From Luteitalea sp. (GTDB taxonomy: Bacteria > Acidobacteriota > Vicinamibacteria > Vicinamibacterales > Vicinamibacteraceae): 64,000 bases of DNA. The DNA is taken from positions 62,001-126,000 of the forward strand of contig WHTT01000002.1 of assembly GCA_009377605.1 (NCBI GenBank), written 5' to 3'. The translations under genes were made by a program, and so were the position numbers. The first letter of the stretch is position 1. Every line of letters begins with the position of its first letter. The notes under the pieces were generated by a model. It worked only from the letters and a program-made list of their open reading frames with translations, did no database searches and was not told where the DNA came from. Shown here one piece after another: positions 58,394 through 64,000 of the stretch.

Positions 58394-60066
58394 TAGACCG
58401 TGGGCTGTTCCTCGTACTCGCCCCAGACTTCACGCAGCGCGTCGCACATCTCACCGAGGGTCGCGTAGGCTCGTACGGCATCGAGAATTGGGTACATCAC
58501 GTTGTCGTGGCCCACGGCGGCCCGTTGCAAGGCGTCCAATGCCTGTTGCACGGCCGCGGGATCGCGGGTCGCGCGCAGCTCGTGCAGCCGTTGGCATTGT
58601 GTGTCCGACGCTTCTTCGTCGATGTAGAGGATGTCGATCGGCGACTGTTCCTCCTGGGCGAACTCGTTCACGCCCACGATGATCTGTTCCTTGCGCTCCA
58701 CGGCCTGCTGGAATTGATACGCGCTCTCAGCAATCTCGCGCTGCGGATAGCCCTGTTCGACGGCCGTGACCATCCCGCCCATCCGGTCGATCGTCTCGAA
58801 GTAGCGGTACGCCTCCGCCTCGAGATCCCGCGTCAGCGCTTCGACGAAGTACGAGCCGCCTAGAGGGTCGACAACGTTGCTCACGCCGCTCTCGTTGGCG
58901 ATGATCTGTTGTGTCCGCAAGGCGAGCGTGGCGGCCTGCGCGCTCGGCAAGGCGAGCGCCTCGTCCAACGAGTTGGTGTGGAGCGACTGCGTACCACCGA
59001 GCACCGCGGCAAGGGCTTGGATCGTCGTGCGCACGACGTTGTTGTAGGGCTGTTGGGCGCTCAACGAGACGCCCGCCGTTTGGCTGTGGAAGCGCAGCTT
59101 CCACGATCGCTCCGCTGTCGCACGGAATCGATCGCGCATCACATGCGCCCAGATGCGGCGCGCCGCGCGGTACTTGGCAATCTCCTCGAAGAAGTCGTTG
59201 TGGGCATTGAAGAAGAACGAGATGCGCGGTGCGAAGTCGTCCACATCGAGCCCTGCGTCGACGCCCCATTGCACGTACTCGATGCCGTCGCGCAAGGTGA
59301 ATGCCAGCTCCTGCGCAGCCGTCGCGCCCGCTTCACGAATGTGATAGCCGCTGACCGAGATCGAGTTCCACCGCGGCACCTCCCGCGTGCAGAAGGCAAA
59401 CACGTCGGTGATGAACCGCATGGAGGGCCGCGGCGGATAGATGTACTCCTTCTGCGCGATGTACTCCTTCAGGATGTCGTTCTGTATCGTGCCCGATAGT
59501 TGGCGCCAACTCGCCCCGGCCTTCTCCGCAACCACCAGGTACATCGCGAAGATCATGGCGGCCGGCGAATTGATGGTCATCGACGTGGTCACCGCCGAAA
59601 GGTCGATCCCCTCGAAGAGACGCTCCATGTCGGCTAGCGACGCCACGCTCACGCCGCACTTCCCTACCTCGCCGAGCGACATCGCATGGTCCGGATCGCG
59701 TCCCATCAACGTGGGCAAATCGAAGGCCACGCTCAGACCGGTTCCGCCGGCCGCCAGCAGCTCCTTGTAGCGCCCGTTTGTCGCCTCCGGCGTCCCGAAG
59801 CCCGCGAACTGCCGCATCGTCCATGGCTTGCCACGATAGCCGGTGGCGTGGATACCGCGGGTGTAGGGAAAGACACCCGGATCGGCGAGGTCACGCGTGT
59901 AGTCCCAGTTCGGCAGGTCTTCCGGCGTGTAGAGCCGCCCGACCTCACGGCCGGATACGGTCTTGAAAGAGGCGCGACGCTCCGGCGCTTTCTCGAGCGC
60001 CGGTGCCAATGTGTCTCGCTCCCAGTCGGCGCGGGTTGATTGTTGCGGCTCGATCGTCTTGCTCAC
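58393..60066 (-). CDS. Catalytic large subunit of B12-dependent acyl-CoA mutase, isobutyryl-CoA-mutase-like residues
   Basis: A 557-residue TIM-barrel subunit without a B12 domain. It starts at the GTG at 60064-60066 after a GGGAG ribosome binding site; the longer frame upstream lies in the previous gene. Family segments are [67 protein letters not shown] and [19 protein letters not shown]. At the two substrate-specificity positions of methylmalonyl-CoA mutase (Tyr89 and Arg207 in the Propionibacterium enzyme) this protein has Phe87 and Gln205. This Phe/Gln pair, with the same spacing of 118 residues, is that of isobutyryl-CoA mutase (Phe80/Gln198). It is often annotated as methylmalonyl-CoA mutase, but isobutyryl-CoA or a related acyl-CoA is the better prediction. 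Confidence 0.87.
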   Translation of the reverse strand: MSKTIEPQQSTRADWERDTLAPALEKAPERRASFKTVSGREVGRLYTPEDLPNWDYTRDLADPGVFPYTRGIHATGYRGKPWTMRQFAGFGTPEATNGRYKELLAAGGTGLSVAFDLPTLMGRDPDHAMSLGEVGKCGVSVASLADMERLFEGIDLSAVTTSMTINSPAAMIFAMYLVVAEKAGASWRQLSGTIQNDILKEYIAQKEYIYPPRPSMRFITDVFAFCTREVPRWNSISVSGYHIREAGATAAQELAFTLRDGIEYVQWGVDAGLDVDDFAPRISFFFNAHNDFFEEIAKYRAARRIWAHVMRDRFRATAERSWKLRFHSQTAGVSLSAQQPYNNVVRTTIQALAAVLGGTQSLHTNSLDEALALPSAQAATLALRTQQIIANESGVSNVVDPLGGSYFVEALTRDLEAEAYRYFETIDRMGGMVTAVEQGYPQREIAESAYQFQQAVERKEQIIVGVNEFAQEEQSPIDILYIDEEASDTQCQRLHELRATRDPAAVQQALDALQRAAVGHDNVMYPILDAVRAYATLGEMCDALREVWGEYEEQPTV

Positions 60067-60071
60067 ACCAA

Positions 60072-62261
60072 TCAGCTCCCAACCCTGAAGCCTACGAGCT
60101 GGCGGGCGGATTTTTCGCCAGCCGCGGCCTTCAGCTCGACGAGAAAGTCTCCTGGTGGCAGGCCGGCCAACGGGAGATCGACCTGCCACGTGTACAGCCC
60201 GCCCTGGGGCGCCTCTCCCACTTGCAGATCCGACATCGGCTGGCCCTGCCGATTGAGCAGACGAGCCGAAGGCTGGAGGCCTCGATTGCCGCCAGGTCCG
60301 GCCCCGGCAAACCGGATCAACAGCCGCTCGGTGCGGCTGAACTGGCGTGATGGCGTCGGCACGGCGTTGGGACTCTTGCTCGCCTCTCGAAACTCGACGG
60401 CGGTCCGCATGCGGTACACGGCCGGCGTGGCGACGTGAACCTCCGGCGTGGTGAAGTCCGGGACACTGATATCCAGGAGATCGGAGTCCACCACACCGCC
60501 GTCCTTACCCTCCGCGGCGAGCCTGACCTGCATCGGACCAGGCGGTGCGGTGAAGGTCACCGGGGCATTGGCCGAGCCGTTCTCCGGGACAACACCGCGG
60601 AAGTACGGTGTACCGCCGCTGCCCGCCGCGGTGACGCGGACACGCGCCACGCGATCCTCCCGCCCAGTGACCGCGCCGGAGGCCGGCTCCCAGACGAACA
60701 TGACCTGCGATTGCCCGTTCTCGCCTGGCGACGAGCCAACCCACGTCCGAATCACCTCCGCCCGGCCTGGCCGCTCGACCGCCGCGAGCGCGTCGGTGAC
60801 GTCGCGTGGTGGTCCAGGCTTGGTCGCTTCCGTCATACGCTTCACGTCCGCCTCGTTGTAGGCCCAATAGCCGCGCCGCGCCCGTACGTCGACATCGTCG
60901 CGCTTCACGCGCACTTTGATTTCGTGGAACTTGCCATCGGTCGCTTTGGTGGTCGTGTAACCCAAGAGATAATAGGCGCTCGAATCGCGCAACATCTGAT
61001 TCAGCCCGCTCATGAGGTCGTTCTGGTTGACGATGGCGCGGCCGTCGGTCTCGTCGGCCAGGACCCGCAGCGTGTCCATCGTCTCGCGGAGCGAGCCCGC
61101 GTCGGTGGTGAGCGGCACGGAGGGTTGGCTCACATCGTACTCGAATGCCGCGAGGCCGCGCGGATCGAGCGCGTAGATCGACGTGTTATTGCGGTTGGCC
61201 GAGGCAAAGGCTTCGCGCACATAGACGTGTAAGTCGCTGTTCGCGAAGAAGCGCGCACGATCCTCGTTCATATCCCCACCCAACGTGGGATTGCGCCGAT
61301 TGGTGTTGCCGAAGCCTGGCATCGACGCGACCGGATCGTTCATCTGCGGCGGGACGTAGTTCGAGTAGCCTTCACTCACGAGCACGACCGTCTTGCGTCC
61401 CTCGCGCATGCCGCCGAGCTTCACCATCAAGCCCTCCAGGGCGGAGAGGCTCACCTGATTGCGAATGCGCTCCACGACCTCGACCGGATAGTTGGCGTAC
61501 CGCTCCTCGAACTCGTTGCGTGGAAAGTAGTCGCCCTTGCGTCCGAGAAAGCTGCGCATCGCGGACGCGACGAGACGGCGGTTCCGCGTGAACTTCACCT
61601 CCGACAGTGAGGTGAGCGGGGTCATCACGGCCACCATGTCCGTCGTACCGAGATGGTTGTCGACCCAGTCGGCCAAGACCTGCCGGACGAAGAGGTCTGC
61701 GCCGCGGCGCACATGGTAATCGTCCAAGAAGATGACCATGAGGCGGACGTCCTCGCGCGCGGCTTCCGACTCCTCGACATAGTCAGACGTGATGGCGCGC
61801 GGCGACGCTTCACCCGGATCTGGCTCACCGGTCACACGGATGAGGCGAAACGCCTCGATGCGCTGTGGCTCACCGTCTTCTCGCAGCTCGAAGTCACGGG
61901 CCGTCAGATCGGTAATGGGATTGCCCTTCCGATCGGTGACGATCGCGTCGACCCGCACGAAGTTGATGCCGGTACGAAACGTCGGCTGCTCGGGAGCCTC
62001 GGCTTGCTCCTGATTGCCCGCTTGACCGGGCTCCTGCTTCTGCTCCTGCTCCTGCTCGGTTGGCGCGGCGGGCGGCTTTTCCGCCTGCTCGGCCGGTGGG
62101 CGCTCTGGCGGCGGCGCCTGCGGGCTCTGGCCCGCTGCATCGCGAGACGCCGCCGCGGCGGCTTCGGCGCCATGATGCACCACCTGGACGGCTGCGGCGC
62201 CCGCGAGGACGCACGCCACCCAGGCGGCAACGAATCGCTTGCGTAAGTGCCTGGAAGTCAT
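60072..62261 (-). CDS. Exported VWFA-related acidobacterial domain protein
   Basis: A 729-residue secreted protein. A signal peptide ([20 protein letters not shown]) and a Gln/Glu/Pro-rich linker lead into the acidobacterial VWFA-related domain: [48 protein letters not shown] (the MIDAS-like Asp), [16 protein letters not shown] and [21 protein letters not shown]-terminal region of beta-sandwich type follows. This family is expanded in Acidobacteria and is a marker for the phylum. Function unknown; metal-dependent adhesion is conceivable. The ATG at 62259-62261 gives a correct signal peptide; the longer frame does not. Confidence 0.88.
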   Translation of the reverse strand: MTSRHLRKRFVAAWVACVLAGAAAVQVVHHGAEAAAAASRDAAGQSPQAPPPERPPAEQAEKPPAAPTEQEQEQKQEPGQAGNQEQAEAPEQPTFRTGINFVRVDAIVTDRKGNPITDLTARDFELREDGEPQRIEAFRLIRVTGEPDPGEASPRAITSDYVEESEAAREDVRLMVIFLDDYHVRRGADLFVRQVLADWVDNHLGTTDMVAVMTPLTSLSEVKFTRNRRLVASAMRSFLGRKGDYFPRNEFEERYANYPVEVVERIRNQVSLSALEGLMVKLGGMREGRKTVVLVSEGYSNYVPPQMNDPVASMPGFGNTNRRNPTLGGDMNEDRARFFANSDLHVYVREAFASANRNNTSIYALDPRGLAAFEYDVSQPSVPLTTDAGSLRETMDTLRVLADETDGRAIVNQNDLMSGLNQMLRDSSAYYLLGYTTTKATDGKFHEIKVRVKRDDVDVRARRGYWAYNEADVKRMTEATKPGPPRDVTDALAAVERPGRAEVIRTWVGSSPGENGQSQVMFVWEPASGAVTGREDRVARVRVTAAGSGGTPYFRGVVPENGSANAPVTFTAPPGPMQVRLAAEGKDGGVVDSDLLDISVPDFTTPEVHVATPAVYRMRTAVEFREASKSPNAVPTPSRQFSRTERLLIRFAGAGPGGNRGLQPSARLLNRQGQPMSDLQVGEAPQGGLYTWQVDLPLAGLPPGDFLVELKAAAGEKSARQLVGFRVGS

Positions 62262-62372
62262 TGGACTCTTGCCTCGAGTGTGCCACGCTCGGTGGGGATA
62301 TTTGGTAATGATAACATTCACGCGGATTCTTGCGGGCCGCAGCTTCGCAAAAGTTCTTGCACCGGCGGACAC

Positions 62373-63542
62373 ATGGGTGACCCTTTACTCGACACGCCCC
62401 TCCCTCTGACGCGTCTGTCGGAAGACGAAACCCTCTTCCGTGACAGCATCCGGCAGTTTGCCGACGAAAAGGTCCGGCCGCGCGTCGGCGAGATGGACGA
62501 GCACGCCCTGTTGGACGCCGACCTCGTGCGGCAGCTCTTCGAGCTCGGCGTGATGGGCATCGAGATCCCGGAGTCGGACGGCGGGGCCGGTGGGCGGTTC
62601 TTCCATGCCGTGCTCGCGGTCGAGGAACTGTCGCGTGTCGATCCGTCCGTTGGTGTTCTCGTGGATGTCCAGAACACGCTCGTCATCAACGCGCTGCTGC
62701 GTTGGGGCCACGACAGCGTGAAGCGACGGTACCTCCCAAAGCTCGCAACCACCTGGATCGGCGCTTACGCGCTCTCGGAAGCCGGCTCCGGCAGCGACGC
62801 CTTTGCCATGGGCGCACGCGCCGTCGAAACCGACGATGGCTTTCGACTCTCCGGACAGAAGCTCTGGATCACCAACGGGAACGAAGCGACCCTCTTCCTC
62901 GTCTTTGCGAACCTCAATCCAGAGGCGGGCTACCGTGGTATCACGGCCTTTCTGGTCGAGCGCGGCTTCGAAGGCTTCACCGTGGGCAAGAAGGAAGACA
63001 AGCTTGGTATTCGCGCGAGCAGTACGTGCGAGCTCCTCTTCGAGCAGTGTCGAGTGCCGCACGACAACCTGGTCGGTGAGCGCGGCAAGGGGTACAAGGT
63101 CGCCATCGATACGCTGAACGAAGGCCGCATTGGCATTGGCGCGCAGATGGTCGGGCTCGCGCGTGGCGCGCTCGAGCAGGCGATCAAGCACACGAAGGAG
63201 CGCAAGCAGTTCGGCAAGCCGGTCGCGGAATTCCAGGGCGTTCAGTTCCAGCTCGCCCGCGCGGCTACCGAGGTCGAGGCCGCGCGCCTGCTCGTCTACA
63301 ACGCCGCGCGGCTGCGCGACGCCGGCCATCCCTTCCTCACGGAGGCAGCAATGTGCAAGCTCTTCTCCTCCGAGGTGGCAGAACGGACGGCGTCGCTCGC
63401 AGTGAACCTGCTGGGCGGATACGGCTTCGTCAGGGACTATCCCGTCGAGAAGCTCTATCGCGACGCCAAGATCGGGCAGATCTACGAGGGCACCTCGAAT
63501 CTGCAGCTTCAAACGATCGCCAAGCAGATTCTCGGTGGTTAG
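62373..63542 (+). CDS. Short/branched-chain acyl-CoA dehydrogenase
   Basis: An FAD-dependent acyl-CoA dehydrogenase of 389 residues starting at the ATG at 62373. Segments are LSEDETLFRDSIRQFADEKV, SRVDPSVGVLVDVQNTLVIN, YALSEAGSGSDAFAMG, KLWITNGNEATLFLVFA, ERKQFGKPVAEFQGVQFQLA and the catalytic Glu in YEGTSNLQLQTIAKQ. The VQNTL context resembles 2-methylbutyryl/short-branched-chain dehydrogenases (ACADSB type) and fits isoleucine or valine catabolism. It is divergent from the VWFA gene and is followed by a second dehydrogenase gene. Confidence 0.88.
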   Translation: MGDPLLDTPLPLTRLSEDETLFRDSIRQFADEKVRPRVGEMDEHALLDADLVRQLFELGVMGIEIPESDGGAGGRFFHAVLAVEELSRVDPSVGVLVDVQNTLVINALLRWGHDSVKRRYLPKLATTWIGAYALSEAGSGSDAFAMGARAVETDDGFRLSGQKLWITNGNEATLFLVFANLNPEAGYRGITAFLVERGFEGFTVGKKEDKLGIRASSTCELLFEQCRVPHDNLVGERGKGYKVAIDTLNEGRIGIGAQMVGLARGALEQAIKHTKERKQFGKPVAEFQGVQFQLARAATEVEAARLLVYNAARLRDAGHPFLTEAAMCKLFSSEVAERTASLAVNLLGGYGFVRDYPVEKLYRDAKIGQIYEGTSNLQLQTIAKQILGG

Positions 63543-63550
63543 TCACACTA

Positions 63551-63676
63551 CGAAGCCTTCTTCGTGAGCTTCGTGTTCTTCGTGATTCAATCTTCGTAAC
63601 CTTCGTGCGCTTCGTGGTTTGGTCTTCGTGATCTTCGTGTCCTTCGTGGTTTCGACTTTGTGATCTTCGTGGTTTC
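63551..63676. repeat. CTTCGTGG/CCACGAAG repeats between the two acyl-CoA dehydrogenase genes
   Basis: About a dozen units of CTTCGTG, TTCTTCGTG and CTTCGTGGTTT are arranged head to tail in one orientation. They end two bases before the ATG at 63679, so the Shine-Dalgarno position of the downstream gene is repeat sequence. Unlike the copies at 30411-30540 and 42271-42444 this array is not inverted. Confidence 0.85.
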
Positions 63677-63678
63677 GA

Positions 63679-64000
63679 ATGGACTTCGACCTCAGCCCGG
63701 AGCAGCAAGCATTCTTGGAGCTCGTCGAGCGGTTCGCGCGTGAGGAGGTGTCGCCGTGCGCAGCCGCGATCGATGAGCACGACGAGTTTCCGCGCGATCT
63801 CGTCAGTCGGGCAGCTGCCCTTGGCCTGATGGGGATTACGGTGCCGGACGCGTACGGCGGCGGGGGTCGCGACCATGTCACGTATGCGCTCGCGCTCGAG
63901 GCGGTCGCTCGCGCGAGCGCCACCCTCGCGGTGATCCTCGCCGTGAACAACTCGCTGCTCGCATCCCCCCTCGTTGCCTTTGCGGACGCCGACCAGAAAA
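63679..64000 (+). CDS. Acyl-CoA dehydrogenase, N-terminal part (cut by window end)
   Basis: The frame from ATG at 63679 is open to the window edge and encodes the first 107 residues of another acyl-CoA dehydrogenase. It begins MDFDLSPEQQAFLELVERFA and has REEVSPCAAAIDEHDEFPRD, LMGITVPDAYGGGGRDHVTY and ARASATLAVILAVNNSLLAS, the usual N-terminal helical domain. The start lies directly after the CCACGAAG repeat and no ribosome binding site is visible. It is probably co-transcribed with the preceding dehydrogenase. Substrate unknown. Confidence 0.85.
   Translation, partial: MDFDLSPEQQAFLELVERFAREEVSPCAAAIDEHDEFPRDLVSRAAALGLMGITVPDAYGGGGRDHVTYALALEAVARASATLAVILAVNNSLLASPLVAFADADQK

Overview
The window looks like a GC-rich chromosomal segment of an acidobacterium, probably from the Vicinamibacteria or a related group. 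The evidence is a secreted protein of the VWFA-related acidobacterial type (60072-62261), futalosine-type menaquinone genes, Gram-negative envelope genes (bamA, fabZ-lpxA, lpxI, lol, lnt, tonB), ClpC in a diderm, a dnaK-dnaJ-hspR operon, and dense families of short intergenic repeats. No transposase, integrase, phage gene, CRISPR array, rRNA or tRNA was recognised. The region reads as core chromosome with an unusual repeat load rather than a genomic island.

Layout. (1) 1-14665, all minus strand: an envelope block (bamA, ompH, a fabZ-lpxA fusion, lpxI, a Gfo/Idh/MocA dehydrogenase) runs directly into a quinone block (an iron-sulfur-less mqnE-like gene, mqnA, mqnC, mqnX, a ubiA/mqnP-type prenyltransferase, ubiX, menG), then tonB, a 29-residue membrane peptide and the start of miaA. 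(2) 15143-29752, minus: clpC; lolD-lolC; lysS; nusB-ribH; a crotonase; a run of small membrane proteins (VanZ, a 57-residue peptide, DUF6677, DUF2085); a PfkB kinase with MTA phosphorylase; then methylmalonyl-CoA epimerase, meaB and an acyl-CoA dehydrogenase. (3) 29883-38000: a small outer-membrane barrel (+), two tandem secreted paralogues of unknown function, hemW, a DnaC-like ATPase, hspR, dnaJ and dnaK (all -). (4) 38316-42258, plus: a FecR/DUF6600-like protein and a penicillin-binding protein 1A. (5) 42445-48432, minus: prfB with its programmed frameshift, lnt, a SPOR protein, and a translationally coupled TPR / V4R-like pair. (6) 48563-51343, plus: mobA and argS. (7) 51446-62261, minus: an RNA methyltransferase, an unknown gene, birA, nadC, valS, a two-subunit B12-dependent acyl-CoA mutase and the VWFA protein. 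(8) 62373-64000, plus: two acyl-CoA dehydrogenases, the last cut by the window edge.

How the genes work together. One theme is envelope biogenesis: lipid A, outer-membrane assembly, lipoprotein export and acylation, and peptidoglycan. A second is respiratory quinone synthesis by the futalosine route. A third is branched-chain acyl-CoA oxidation: acyl-CoA dehydrogenases, crotonase, epimerase, MeaB and a mutase whose active-site residues look like isobutyryl-CoA rather than methylmalonyl-CoA mutase.

The most unusual content is the repeat system. At least six families of short repeats fill the gaps: GGTGACA heptamers, AGTGACG heptamers, TGGTCAGTGGCCA units, CCACGAAG nonamer-like units, a CCTTTAGG palindromic element, and a double palindrome built on GACGCCTCGGCGAGGCGTC. 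Several form inverted pairs around a conserved core, several supply the stop codons of the genes they abut, and one copy lies in frame inside the FabZ domain of the fabZ-lpxA fusion. Other points worth attention are the MqnE-like protein with a single cysteine, a DnaJ whose HPD motif reads HPN, and the tandem secreted paralogues.
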